Shown here in pieces: positions 24,707 to 33,240 of a stretch of 47,579 nucleotides of DNA. Position 1 is the first letter of the stretch; each line of letters starts with the position of its first letter. The translations under genes were made by a program, and so were the position numbers. The notes under the pieces were generated by a model, which did not search any database, was not told where the DNA came from, and was given only the letters and a program-made list of their open reading frames with translations. The DNA comes from Verrucomicrobiales bacterium. GTDB lineage: Bacteria > Verrucomicrobiota > Verrucomicrobiia > Verrucomicrobiales > V1-33. The stretch covers positions 1 through 47,579 of the forward strand of contig JAQGPJ010000101.1 of NCBI GenBank assembly GCA_028293125.1, read 5' to 3'.

Positions 24707-24831
24707 CGGCGAAGGGAAAAGCAACTGTGCAAAGCCGGTCTGCTCCACAACACGCGGAAAATTCATCGGCGAACGGGCGGGCCGGCCGCTTATGAACCCC
24801 CATGAGTGAGCAGGCCATCACGAATGCCTGC

Positions 24832-25419
24832 TCATAATACTGCCCCGGCACGGTGCGTCAGTTGGTCCGGTGACAGGATCCGACGGAAGGTCAGGCTGAT
24901 ACGGGCACCGTCCGAATCCGTTTTCCGGACGGAGTGGGCCCAATATTCCTGTGTGCGCCGCGTCATATAAAACAGCGATCCGTGCGGCATTGCATAGTCC
25001 ACCAACAAAGAGGGATCCGCCTTGCTGCGGAAGGTCAGGCTCCGTTCCGAACCCAGGGAGATGATTGCCACGCCGGTGCCGGCTGCCAGATTGTGGACCG
25101 CGTCGGAGTGGAATCCCATGGAACACCGGCCATTTTCATAATAGTTGATCAGGCAGTTGGTGGGCTGGAATCCCTGATGCGCCTCCACCGCGCTGCAGAG
25201 CGGCAGCAGCAGCGGATGCATGGGCACGACTGCGTAATCCACGCCGGAGTCGTTATATGTCTGCCCGAAGCACGCTTTTTTCCAGGCTTTCATCCGCTCA
25301 TCCCACACAATACCGGAGACCAAGGCTCCGAACAGCGCGTCAGCCTGACCGGCCTCCAGAAACCCGGGTGTCAAAGCGGCTTCCGGAGCGGTTTCAATGG
25401 AGGGTGCAGGTATTGCCAT
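24832..25419 (-). CDS. AlkB-like Fe(II)/2-oxoglutarate dioxygenase
   Basis: The product has 195 residues. It contains the double-stranded beta-helix signature of AlkB proteins: NCLINYYENGRCSMGFHSD with iron ligands His104 and Asp106, the third ligand His162 in WAHSVRK, and 2-oxoglutarate-binding Arg173 and Arg179 in ARISLTFRRI. ISLGSERSLTF and PHGSLFYMT are also typical. AlkB enzymes remove alkyl groups from DNA or RNA bases by oxidation; this one looks closest to the small eukaryote-like ALKBH2/3-type proteins found in many bacteria, by pattern only. It is monocistronic on the minus strand. The substrate cannot be told from sequence. Confidence 0.88.
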   Translation of the reverse strand: MAIPAPSIETAPEAALTPGFLEAGQADALFGALVSGIVWDERMKAWKKACFGQTYNDSGVDYAVVPMHPLLLPLCSAVEAHQGFQPTNCLINYYENGRCSMGFHSDAVHNLAAGTGVAIISLGSERSLTFRSKADPSLLVDYAMPHGSLFYMTRRTQEYWAHSVRKTDSDGARISLTFRRILSPDQLTHRAGAVL

Positions 25420-25604
25420 AACAGCGGTGAAGTATTAATTTCCAGCCGGTTTTGACAGACAAAAAGGATGGGGCACCACTGTTGGCTTATACCATACGGC
25501 TGTCAATCACCGCACAGGCACAGCGGCATTCCCAGGAACCGGAGAAAAAGCTTTCAGGCCCTTCCGAAAATGAGAGAGCACTCTGTTTCCGGACTCTTTC
25601 GAAC

Positions 25605-26834
25605 TCACGGCGGCAGCCCTGCCGCCCGGCGCAGCCAGTCGAATTTCACCACTTCCCCCCAAGCGGCGGAAGCCTCCGGATCGGACTGCCTGAGCTCTGT
25701 GTAAAGAGCGGCGGCTCCCGCCTCAAAACCTGGCTTCCCGGAGTTGGCGGTCAGCCACTGGCTGAGGGCGGCAGGGTCTTTTTTCGCCCATTCCAGAGCC
25801 GGCCCGTAGCCAATCTGATTGGCCATGCTCGCGATCTGATCGGTTCGGGCACCGGCTTTCACTGAATATTCGCGCACCCACTCAAAAGCGGCGGCGGGGT
25901 CCAGTTTGGCATAATGCCCGGCTGCCAGCCCGGCGTTTGACCACGAGTTGTCCACATAACCCCCGTCGATGACGCCGGACAGCCACCGGCAGACTCCAGC
26001 GGCGCTTTCCGCCGTGTCCGCCGCGTCTGTTTTCCACCGGAGCAGGGCATTGAAAAGCTTTGGATGGGAAATGTAAGACACCCCGCCGCCCTGCTGCTGA
26101 TCGCTGACAGCCTGATGCGCGCGCCAGAGCTTTTCGCCGTCCTCCGGCTGCCCGTGGCGTTTCAGGGCCTGTATGAGCTCCTGCGGTTTGGAGGTGGGAA
26201 AATCATAGGCTCGGAACCGGGGATCGAGGGACAGCCTGATCAAACTGTCGGCTCCGTGCCGGGCTGTGCCCAGAATCATGCCCGGCACCAGCTCTTCCGC
26301 GTTTTTCATAGTCAGGAGACCACACATGAAATCCGCCGCCCTTTGCGGATTCCTGGCTGCCCAGGTGGAGAGCACCACAGCCGTTTTCAGGGGATGCTCC
26401 GCTTCCGCCTCCAGAGCGGCGAAATCTGCCGAGGCCCCGGCTGCGTCCACCTCTGCAAGGCATTGCAGGAAAAGCCGGAGTTCCCCCTCATAATCGTCCT
26501 CCCGTCCCTGAATGAACTGCGCGAAGGATTCCCAGCGGGCTTTCCAGTTTTGGGCATCCACGCCGGCCAGCCAGGCGGCAAAGCTCCGTATGCGGTCCAG
26601 CTTTCCGGCCTGCTGCAGAATTTTCACCAATGGACTCCCGGGCGGAAGCGGTGGGAAAGGATCCGGCGGCGGGGATTGGAAAGCTCCGGCTCCATGCCGA
26701 AGGGCTGTGGATGCGGGACCGCTCGCGGTTCTATTGAACTCATGCGTCCCGCCGCCCAGATAATAGCCAAACGCGGTGCATGCCACAGCCCCAGCCAGCA
26801 TGGTGATGGTGTTGCGGAAGAGGTGGCTGACCAT
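25605..26834 (-). CDS. Membrane-anchored helical-repeat protein
   Basis: The product has 409 residues. One N-terminal hydrophobic helix (about 9-28, ITMLAGAVACTAFGYYLGGG) is followed by a Pro-rich linker (PPPDPFPPLPPG). The rest is an all-helical domain of degenerate repeats in which a 'WA...P..A..W' pattern recurs: VVLSTWAARNPQRAADFMCG, AAGHYAKLDPAAAFEWVREY, ALEWAKKDPAALSQWLTANS and DPEASAAWGEVVKFDW. Proteins with this look occur in paralogous sets in Verrucomicrobia, and no activity is known to me. It is the last of three such genes on the minus strand (25.6-28.8 kb), suggesting local duplication. It is probably anchored in the membrane, with the repeats outside. Confidence 0.75.
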   Translation of the reverse strand: MVSHLFRNTITMLAGAVACTAFGYYLGGGTHEFNRTASGPASTALRHGAGAFQSPPPDPFPPLPPGSPLVKILQQAGKLDRIRSFAAWLAGVDAQNWKARWESFAQFIQGREDDYEGELRLFLQCLAEVDAAGASADFAALEAEAEHPLKTAVVLSTWAARNPQRAADFMCGLLTMKNAEELVPGMILGTARHGADSLIRLSLDPRFRAYDFPTSKPQELIQALKRHGQPEDGEKLWRAHQAVSDQQQGGGVSYISHPKLFNALLRWKTDAADTAESAAGVCRWLSGVIDGGYVDNSWSNAGLAAGHYAKLDPAAAFEWVREYSVKAGARTDQIASMANQIGYGPALEWAKKDPAALSQWLTANSGKPGFEAGAAALYTELRQSDPEASAAWGEVVKFDWLRRAAGLPP

Positions 26835-27161
26835 GGAATCTGATCATGGAATCCTCAGTCTGCAAAAGCAATACATAACACTGGCGGCTCACTTGCCGGC
26901 CCCGGAAAAAGGAGGCCGAACCTTCAGAGCCGGTGGCCCTGCAGTATCACCGCAGGGGAAGGCACAAAGACTTGGAGCAGGTGCGTGGGACATTCAGCCG
27001 GGCCGGTTTGCAACGGTGCCCGGCATTCATAGCGATCACGGTGGTCACATGATCTGCACTTTCAAGCCCCCATTGGTCTGCTGTGCAGTCAGGCCCGCCG
27101 CCGCCTGACTTCGGAGCCGCCTGATTAGAATTTCTGGCAACTGCATCTGAGGCTCCCGCTT
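26835..27161. other. Gap between helical-repeat paralogs
   Basis: About 330 bases on the minus strand between the second and third paralog. No gene, terminator or recognisable promoter. Confidence 0.4.
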
Positions 27162-28362
27162 TCAGGGCATGCCGGCATAAGTCTGAGCGAGGGCGGTGAA
27201 TTTCAGCCCTTCCGGCCAGCTGGCGGTGTTGAGAAAAGCCTCCGCCCCGGCGGTATCCCTGTGCCACCACTGACCCCACGCCCGGACCTGCTGATCCGCC
27301 GTTCCGGTGGACGGGGCGGCGGCATCTGGCAGCGGCAGAGGCTGGGCCTGTGGTGCGGCAGTGGTGGACTTGGCATCGGAAGCCTGCGCTGTTTCCGGCG
27401 GGGCTTTGGCGGGTGCCTCCGACTGGTTGATAAAATGCCGGGCGGCGGCTTGGGCATTCTCCGGCCAAGTGGCCAGCCATTGATCACAGGCCGCCGGATT
27501 CTCTGCATGCCAGCGGACCGCCGTAGTTTCAAAAAGTTCATTCCAGCCCCATTTCCCCATCGCGTGCCGTCCTGAGGAATCCGTGTTCAGAGCGCGGCGC
27601 ATTTCAGCCGGATCACTGGTGTAGGCCACATGTCCCTGGAGTTCGGAACTGATGGCTTTGGCGGCTCCGGGCGCGCGCAGACCCAGGAATTCCGTATTGC
27701 TCCAGACTGTGCCGCGGTTGCACTCCATCTCACTCATGCGGGCAAACCATACGGGAGCATACCCTCCCAATGCCCGCATGGTGCGGGAGATCAGGCTGTG
27801 GCCATGCTTCGGGAACTCCGCATCAGCCCACCGCGCCAGATCCCCTCCATCCCGTGAGGCCCATGTTCGCAGGACGTCGTCCAAGCATTTCTGAGAGTCT
27901 GCCCCTTGCAGATGGCTGAGAATCCATGCCGCCGCCATGGATGGTTCAGACTCCGCCCATTCTGAAAGGAGCAGAGAGAGCAGGGCTGTCCGCTCCGGTC
28001 CGGAGCGCTGAAGGCAATCCTGAAGAAAGGCTTGGCGCTGTTTCCGGGGAGATTGCGCGGAGCCGGAGGGCGCAGGCCAGCCTGCCACGGGCGTCCATCT
28101 TCTGGAAATCCCCGGCGGCGGGGAGGGAGGCCGCCTGCTTTGCGGATGCCGGGCCGGAAAGCAGGGAAGCCCTGCCGGATTGGACAGATGCGCTGCCGGC
28201 ACTTGAACCGCGAGAGGCGGCGAGTTTGGCAAACAGCACTACGGAGGCGAATCCAATGGTGCCCCCCGCCAGCAGAAATGGCATGGTATGGAGAACGCTT
28301 TTCAGTCCGGGAAATGAAATCACGGAAGTGAATGGGGTTCCAGTTCCGGTTTTTCTGATCAT
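27162..28362 (-). pseudogene. Helical-repeat paralog split by a frameshift
   Basis: Two frames are needed. The first starts at 28362 (MIRKTGTGTPFTSV), contains a membrane helix (about 25-48, FLLAGGTIGFASVVLFAKLA) and reads well to about residue 106 (RLRAISP). The second frame then continues RKQRQAFLQDCLQRSGPERT and runs to 27162 with the same 'W....P..A..W' repeats as its neighbour (AAAWILSHLQ, DLARWADAEFP, RWHAENPAACDQWLATWPEN). A CCCC run near 28045 is where one base too many would explain the switch. The joined product would be close to 400 residues, matching the 409-residue neighbour. The first frame's ATG overlaps the stop of the upstream gene (ATGA), so the genes form an operon. The shift may be real decay or an assembly error. 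Confidence 0.7.
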
Positions 28363-28772
28363 GGTTTCCCTCCCGCTTCAAAATCCCGTTGAGCGTCCCG
28401 CATCCGTTGGCGGACTTCCGGAGGCAGGCCGGCCGCCTCCTGCCACTGGGCGGGATCGTTTTTGAGCTCCCCGCTTTGGTGTTGCCGCAGCCATTGCCGG
28501 GTAATGGCGTAAACCAAGGGATCACGGACAGTGGCGTCGGGCAGCTCCGCCGCCCACTGGAGTGCGGTGTCCGGTCTGGAATAGCGGGGTTGGTCCGGGG
28601 CGAAAGCCCGCTTCCGGGCCGCCTCAAGGATGAGAGGGCCACGTTCCGAAGCAGGGATCAGGGGCAGCAGGGACTGCCGGGCATTCGCGCTCAGTGCGAA
28701 GGGTCTCTCTCTCACCGCCTCCCTGACAGCCTCAGCCGCGTTCCAGGGATCGGTCTCCCTTAGCCCCTCCAT
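28359..28772 (-). CDS. Helical-repeat paralog, N-terminally truncated
   Basis: The ORF has 137 residues from ATG 28772, but coding-like sequence (PLKDPSPAL) continues upstream to a TAA at about 28805, so the N-terminus is missing. The content is helical, with TALQWAAELPDATVRDPLVY, AITRQWLRQH and DPAQWQEAAGLPPEVRQRM, the same repeat style as the two genes downstream. It has no membrane anchor. Its stop overlaps the start of the next gene by four bases (ATGA). It is most likely the 3' remainder of a once full-length paralog. Confidence 0.55.
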   Translation of the reverse strand: MEGLRETDPWNAAEAVREAVRERPFALSANARQSLLPLIPASERGPLILEAARKRAFAPDQPRYSRPDTALQWAAELPDATVRDPLVYAITRQWLRQHQSGELKNDPAQWQEAAGLPPEVRQRMRDAQRDFEAGGKP

Positions 28773-28799
28773 CAGGGCCGGAGAGGGATCCTTCAGGGG

Positions 28800-29156
28800 T
28801 AATTACGACCGTTCAGCACATGGCTCATAAGGAATTCCGCCACCATTCCCTTTCGGCGGAGGGGGGCATGAAGCCTGGAGCCGGAAGACAACGGACCATT
28901 TTTTGAGTTTCTGATTTCATAAGTGCAGCGGAATGGCCAAGGACGGAACTGCCCGCCCCCCCGGGTGCAGGCCGCCGCGCTGATGTGAACCCAGTGCAAA
29001 TTACCCTGACTGATTATGCTCCGGCTTGCAATTTCCGTGCTGCTGAAACGGATGCCAACCTGCGGGAAAAGGCCTCCCGCCAAAGCGGCAGATCAGAATC
29101 CCGCTGCCTTCATGAAGTCCTCTGCACCGCGCAAAGAAAAAGAAATGCCGGGCAGC
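28800..29156. other. Non-coding stretch
   Basis: About 360 bases with no gene; overlapping frames on both strands lack any protein-like run. This is where the missing 5' part of the truncated paralog should have been. Confidence 0.4.
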
Positions 29157-29396
29157 TCAGGATTCCACAGCCGGATTAGCGGCTGAGGCCAGAGTCCGCA
29201 GAAGTTTCAATCTGTAAATGCGGGCTCCATAATACTCTCCCATGGCCGCGGAGCGCACCACGTAAGCCTGTCCCTCAAACTCCACCGTCTCTCCATCGAA
29301 TACCTCCGTAACGGTGATCAGTTCCCACTCCTTCCCTTCGGCGGGTGGTATGATACGGACGGGGCGGAGGATATCTTTTTTGTAAATGACTTTCAT
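29157..29396 (-). CDS. Small hypothetical protein
   Basis: The product has 79 residues: MKVIYKKDILRPVRIIPP, then EWELITVTEVFDGETVEFEG, QAYVVRSAAMGEYYGARIYR and LKLLRTLASAANPAVES. The alternating polar and hydrophobic pattern suggests a small beta-rich domain with a helical tail. There is no signal peptide. A longer frame to 29511 is possible but its extra residues look random. No family was recognised and no neighbour gives a clue. Confidence 0.5.
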   Translation of the reverse strand: MKVIYKKDILRPVRIIPPAEGKEWELITVTEVFDGETVEFEGQAYVVRSAAMGEYYGARIYRLKLLRTLASAANPAVES

Positions 29397-29786
29397 TTTC
29401 AGCCTGAAGCTGGGGCGGAAGGGCGGTGATGCTGTCTGGATAAACGCTGACGGTCCTCCCCATGTGATTATAAACAGGCTGAATTTTATACTTTACCGCA
29501 GCCGGCATCATGGCCCTGCAAGGCTTCCCTCAGCCGGTTCCGACCAGCGGGGAGGTAATCCGGCGGATTGGATCCGTTTTGTGGATTCCTGGTGCCGCTT
29601 TCCATCAGGATATTGGACAGTACGAGCCTGTTTCACTAAACTCCCAGAACTGGCCACCTTTTAGGCCCATCCTGCGGGCGGTCCGGAAAACTACAGCAAA
29701 TTTCCGCAGTTGGCGGATGGAGGATGCACCTCATGAATCAGCCACTGCCTGTCAATCCGGCGTATCCACAGCTGGACAGGCCATTT
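29397..29786. other. Non-coding stretch
   Basis: About 390 bases without a supported gene on either strand. Confidence 0.35.
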
Positions 29787-29963
29787 TCAGGGCCCCCAGC
29801 CGCCGCCGCGGTGTCCTGTCTCCTTGGATCCATCGGCTTTTTTGTCCGAAGGACCGTCGGACGGCGCTCCTGCTCCACCGTACTTGTTGCCTTCTGAATT
29901 TCTGCCGCATCCGGTCAGAACCATCATCAGCAGGAGGGCGGGAATAACTGATCTCATTTTCAT
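29787..29963 (-). CDS. Small lipoprotein
   Basis: The product has 58 residues. It starts MKMRSVIPALLLMMVLTGCG, a lipoprotein signal peptide with the lipobox LTGC and the acylated Cys at residue 19. The mature part is short, hydrophilic and Gly/Asp/Lys-rich (NSEGNKYGGAGAPSDGPSDK, then a GHRGGGWGP end), probably disordered and tethered to a membrane. A second in-frame ATG lies two codons later and would also work. No Shine-Dalgarno site was seen. The clear signal makes this a better call than its length suggests. The function is unknown. Confidence 0.65.
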   Translation of the reverse strand: MKMRSVIPALLLMMVLTGCGRNSEGNKYGGAGAPSDGPSDKKADGSKETGHRGGGWGP

Positions 29964-30264
29964 GATATTTGACGGGAAAGTTGATTGAGGCGTAGGAGGA
30001 CGTGCAATCCGGTGCCGAATTTCCGTAGGTGCAGAGGATATGCCGGCTGAATTTGCCCGCAGGAAGAAGATGGAACGAGGGCATGGCCTTGCATTATGCC
30101 ATCAGTCGCCGCACCCTGCATGGCCACGCGGGACCCGTGTCTTTCCACAGGCCTGCGGCCTCCCGATACCCGGTTTCCAAAGAGGCCGGGAAAAGTGCCG
30201 ACAAATCAGCACAGTGCCGGAGAGTCCAAAAAACCGGTTTTGCCTGCTGTCCGCCGTGTTGTCA
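29964..30264. other. Non-coding stretch upstream of the lipoprotein
   Basis: About 300 bases with no supported gene; it would hold the lipoprotein promoter. Confidence 0.35.
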
Positions 30265-30648
30265 TCAGGCGGAGAGAGCCGGCTGATGCCCGGAAAGACG
30301 TTTTTGAACCACGGCTTTCCTCTCAAGCGCATTGGTCATTTTGACAGCCTCAAACTCCCATTTGACCGCGTCGTCCACCTCAATGCGGTTTTCGCGCCAT
30401 TTGCGCTTTTTGAACCACAGGTCGATCAGGGGCGAGACTTCATCCACGGTTCCCTTCACGCTGATCAGGGCCTCAGCCACAACGCCTTCGTCCTCCGGGA
30501 TTGGAGCGGCCTCACCGGATCTCACATGGCCGGTTTTGAGGTAGGACCGGAAGGTTTCGGCCAGTTGCACAGGAACCAGGAGGGAGGTGTAGCCAGGCGC
30601 ATCGTCCTTGCCGCAGATAATGGATTCCACAGGGGGGCAGAGTTTCAT
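30265..30648 (-). CDS. Hypothetical protein
   Basis: The product has 127 residues from the ATG at 30648 (MKLCPPVESIICGKDDAPGY); the frame is open further up but that part is not protein-like. It is a soluble protein with no export signal. Visible parts are a beta-rich front (TSLLVPVQLAETFRSYLKTG), an acidic middle (IPEDEGVVAEALISVKG) and a basic amphipathic helix (LWFKKRKWRENRIEVDD), ending ERKAVVQKRLSGHQPALSA. No family was recognised. Confidence 0.5.
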   Translation of the reverse strand: MKLCPPVESIICGKDDAPGYTSLLVPVQLAETFRSYLKTGHVRSGEAAPIPEDEGVVAEALISVKGTVDEVSPLIDLWFKKRKWRENRIEVDDAVKWEFEAVKMTNALERKAVVQKRLSGHQPALSA

Positions 30649-30997
30649 AAGGGGTAAATGGCGGAACACCACGTTCCGCTGATATATGGGGTCAAACGAC
30701 CGCCAGTAAAAGTCGGATGTTGATATATGGACAGGTCTTTGCACGCGGTACAGCACCGGGCCTGTCCAAAACGCCCGGCGGGCAAAATGCTCACAGACCG
30801 TCAGGCTTTTGAAACATTCTGCCATTCCTCCGCCATCTTTCCCAAAGCTGCTTCAGGGAAAAAGGCTGGCCGGATTTATGCGGAACTGCAATTTCCGCCG
30901 GTTCCGCCCCGTGCACGCCGCCGGTGCCTGACCCCCCTTAATGGTCCCGGGGCCGCACGGGAGCGGAACGTCAATTCATCCCAGCCTTCTCAAACTC
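30649..30997. other. Non-coding stretch
   Basis: About 350 bases between divergent small genes; no motif recognised. Confidence 0.35.
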
Positions 30998-31264
30998 ATG
31001 TCCCCCGTCAGAATCGGCACCACCACCAAGGAGATCACAGACATTGTCTCCTTCGCTTTCAGCCCGCCCGGAAACGACTCCCATCCCCGCACCCGTGCAG
31101 TGCTTCAGGCCAATTACAGTGACGGCAGCTCCGCGGTCACCGAGGGGGATGAGGCAGTGACTTTGAAGGTGCTGCTGTCCTCCCAAGGGATAAAGGATCT
31201 GAGCACCCCGCCTCCAGTGGACCCCCAGCCTGTGCAGAACACTGCCAGCCCGGTCAAAGCCTGA
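30998..31264 (+). CDS. Small hypothetical protein
   Basis: The product has 88 residues starting MSPVRIGTTTKEITDIVSFA. It then continues PPGNDSHPRTRAVLQANYSD, VTEGDEAVTLKVLLSSQGIK and a Pro-rich end (TPPPVDPQPVQ). The alternation suggests a small beta domain. No signal peptide is present. It is convergent with the PAP2 gene, with 35 bases between stops. No homologue was recognised, and the gene call rests on composition alone. Confidence 0.45.
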   Translation: MSPVRIGTTTKEITDIVSFAFSPPGNDSHPRTRAVLQANYSDGSSAVTEGDEAVTLKVLLSSQGIKDLSTPPPVDPQPVQNTASPVKA

Positions 31265-31299
31265 TCCGGGAACTGCTGAAGCGGTGCGCCGAGCCGCGC

Positions 31300-31887
31300 T
31301 TATTTCCGCTTCCTCCCGCCGGAAAGGTTTATCACTTTGGAAACCGCCCATTCCGCAAGAAGACCGATGGCGCTCCCGGCCGCCACATCCGTGGGGTAAT
31401 GGGCTCCGCGCGGAATCTGGCTCAGGGCAATCAGTGAGGCGGCGGCGTGGGCCGGCGCTCCGTATTCCGGATATTCCCGGGCGAAAGCCCGCGCCGTGGC
31501 CACCGCTCCGGCACTGTGGCCGGAGGGAAAACTGGTTTCATCATGGTCCTCACTGTTTCCCGGATGCATTTCATACCTCCCTTCCTGCGTCAGGAGTTCG
31601 GGACGTGTCCGGTTTATTCGATGCTTCACAAAGTTCTTTGTCAGAGTGGCCACGGAATTGGCTGCAACCATGCGCAGTCCGGCGCGTGCCAGCCGTTTGT
31701 TGCCGGTGAGGAGACCAGCGCCAAGCACTACCCCCGAGATGGTGAACATCGGAGGCTGGTCTCCGAGTTTCCCAAGAAAGGAGAGAGCGCGGACCGGCAA
31801 AGTGTGGCGGTAGGGAGCCACCGCTTCGGCCACGGCCACATCGGCTTTTTCAGGAGGGGAAATGTCAGGGGTCGGATCGTTGGCCAT
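31300..31887 (-). CDS. PAP2-family membrane phosphatase
   Basis: The product has 195 residues. The three phosphatase motifs of the PAP2 / acid phosphatase superfamily are complete: K88-x6-RP (KHRINRTRP, 88-96), PSGH (121-124) and SxxxRGxHYxTD (156-167). Hydrophobic helices lie around 46-62, 70-84, 126-136, 146-158 and 168-182. Members remove phosphate from undecaprenyl pyrophosphate, phosphatidic acid or phosphatidylglycerophosphate; the substrate cannot be told here. The N-terminal 25 residues are acidic and unusual. It is on the minus strand, with a hypothetical gene 80 bases upstream on the same strand. Confidence 0.9.
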   Translation of the reverse strand: MANDPTPDISPPEKADVAVAEAVAPYRHTLPVRALSFLGKLGDQPPMFTISGVVLGAGLLTGNKRLARAGLRMVAANSVATLTKNFVKHRINRTRPELLTQEGRYEMHPGNSEDHDETSFPSGHSAGAVATARAFAREYPEYGAPAHAAASLIALSQIPRGAHYPTDVAAGSAIGLLAEWAVSKVINLSGGRKRK

Positions 31888-31947
31888 GCTTTGAAAACGC
31901 TCCCGGGAACAGGAAGGCTGCCGCGGATATTCCCATCCGGTTATTTA

Positions 31948-31970
31948 CCACTGCCACTGCCACTGCCACT
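31948..31970. repeat. Hexamer tandem repeat (CCACTG)n
   Basis: Three perfect CCACTG units and a partial fourth lie between the hypothetical gene and the PAP2 gene, ending at the former's stop codon. Confidence 0.8.
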
Positions 31971-32438
31971 TCACTTTGCCATCTGCGGTGCCGAAACGCC
32001 CGGCACGGGGCCGGAGCGCGGCGGCACATTGCCTTTGGTGACGGAGTCCACCACCGTTTCGATGGCGATCCGGGGATACAAGGCCGCAAAATCCGAATTG
32101 GACTCGGCATGCTCCCTGTCCGGCCACCTTAGAGCCACATGGCCGGAATACTCCTCCTCTCCGGCAAAGGGGATGGAATGTCCTCCCTGATCCGGTTCCG
32201 CATGGCCGGCGATTTTCGCCTGGCCGGAAAAAGGCAGGATACAGGTGTTTCCGATGCAGTCACAGTTTTCACCGGAAAAGACCGGCGGCCCCAGCAGTTG
32301 GAAGACCTTGATGCGTCCTTCCGCGTCGCCGTGTTCCGTGGGCACCGGGACCATCATGCCCTCCGCTTTTTGGACAATACTGCGGGCCACATGCTCAAGG
32401 AAGGGGTCGTGGGAAAGAAGTCGCACAATAATATTCAT
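31971..32438 (-). CDS. Hypothetical protein
   Basis: The product has 155 residues from the ATG at 32438 (MNIIVRLLSHDPFLEHVARS); the frame continues upstream to 32591 but that part looks random. It is soluble, with a CDCIGNTC cluster near the middle (three Cys in eight residues, a possible metal site), a GHVALRWPDREH segment and a helical RIAIETVVDSVTKGNVPP end. It may be co-transcribed with the PAP2 gene. No family was recognised. The stop abuts a hexamer repeat. Confidence 0.5.
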   Translation of the reverse strand: MNIIVRLLSHDPFLEHVARSIVQKAEGMMVPVPTEHGDAEGRIKVFQLLGPPVFSGENCDCIGNTCILPFSGQAKIAGHAEPDQGGHSIPFAGEEEYSGHVALRWPDREHAESNSDFAALYPRIAIETVVDSVTKGNVPPRSGPVPGVSAPQMAK

Positions 32439-32840
32439 TCTGGCCGTGTAACGCTTTGCAATCCGCTGCGGAAACAGGCTTTCCTGTCCGGGTCCATGGA
32501 GCCGGCAGCCTCCACTGCGGCAGCAACCGGCGCTGGCGAAAATAAAAGGCGCCCGGCCGGCCATGTGCCCCGCTTCACTTGGAAATGGCATTCCGGCAAC
32601 GCCGAAGCCGTAAACTCAATCCAAGTGATAGGGAGCGCATTGCAGCAGCGCTCGTTTTGCCGGCGGCTTGGCGGCAGCCGCCTGACAGATGCCGGTAAAA
32701 AACCATTTTCGGACAGGGGATCTCTGAAAATTTCCGCCCCCCAGGCCCAGTGTGAAGCATGGAGTCCACGCGGGCGCTGGGTGGACCCGCGCTCTGCCCT
32801 CTTGCTGCTGCCGTCAGTGGCTTTCGTGCTTTACAGCGTA
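32439..32840. other. Non-coding stretch
   Basis: About 400 bases between two minus-strand genes. No gene is supported. Confidence 0.35.
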
Positions 32841-33240
32841 TTAAAGCGTGAAAATCCTCATGAACGCCCTGGCTTTGCAGGGAAGCTGGGAGATATCGGA
32901 TTTATCCTGGTTCAAAAGCCTGTTGAATCCCTCAAAGCGGGCTGCGTCCATGCTGAGATCCCTGAAAGCCATCGACCATCCGCCGAACTGCCGTGCGGAA
33001 TCTCTTCCCGCAGGAAAATCATGATATTTTTATGGCGGGGATCACGCCTGATTTTCTGAAGCAGGCTGTCAACCACCGCCGCCTCCCTCTCGATCAGCTG
33101 AAGGAAATTCCCGTTCCCGTAAAGCAGAATGCCAGTCATCCCGGGCGGGTATTGTTTTCAAAACCGCCCTTAAGCAGGACGCGCAGCTGCGCCTTGGAAA
33201 ACTCAACGGTCTGGGAGCTCATGTAAATGATATGGATCAT
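32841..33240 (-). pseudogene. BLUF-domain blue-light sensor, two frameshifts
   Basis: Three frames, read in order, rebuild a complete BLUF domain of about 130 residues. They are MIHIIYMSSQTVEFSKAQ through ENNTRPG (33240-33136), MTGILLYGNGNFLQLIE through IMIFLREEIP (33139 to about 33000), and RQFGGWSMAFRDLSMDAARF through MRIFTL-stop (about 32998-32841). All flavin-site residues are kept: the Tyr of IIYMSS, the Asn of ENN, the Gln of NFLQLIE and the Trp/Met of WSMAF. Each join needs one missing base, near 33140-33147 (CCCGGG) and near 32987-33000. BLUF proteins bind FAD and respond to blue light. At the first join the stop and next start overlap (ATGA), so re-initiation is conceivable. No output domain is fused. 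Confidence 0.8.
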
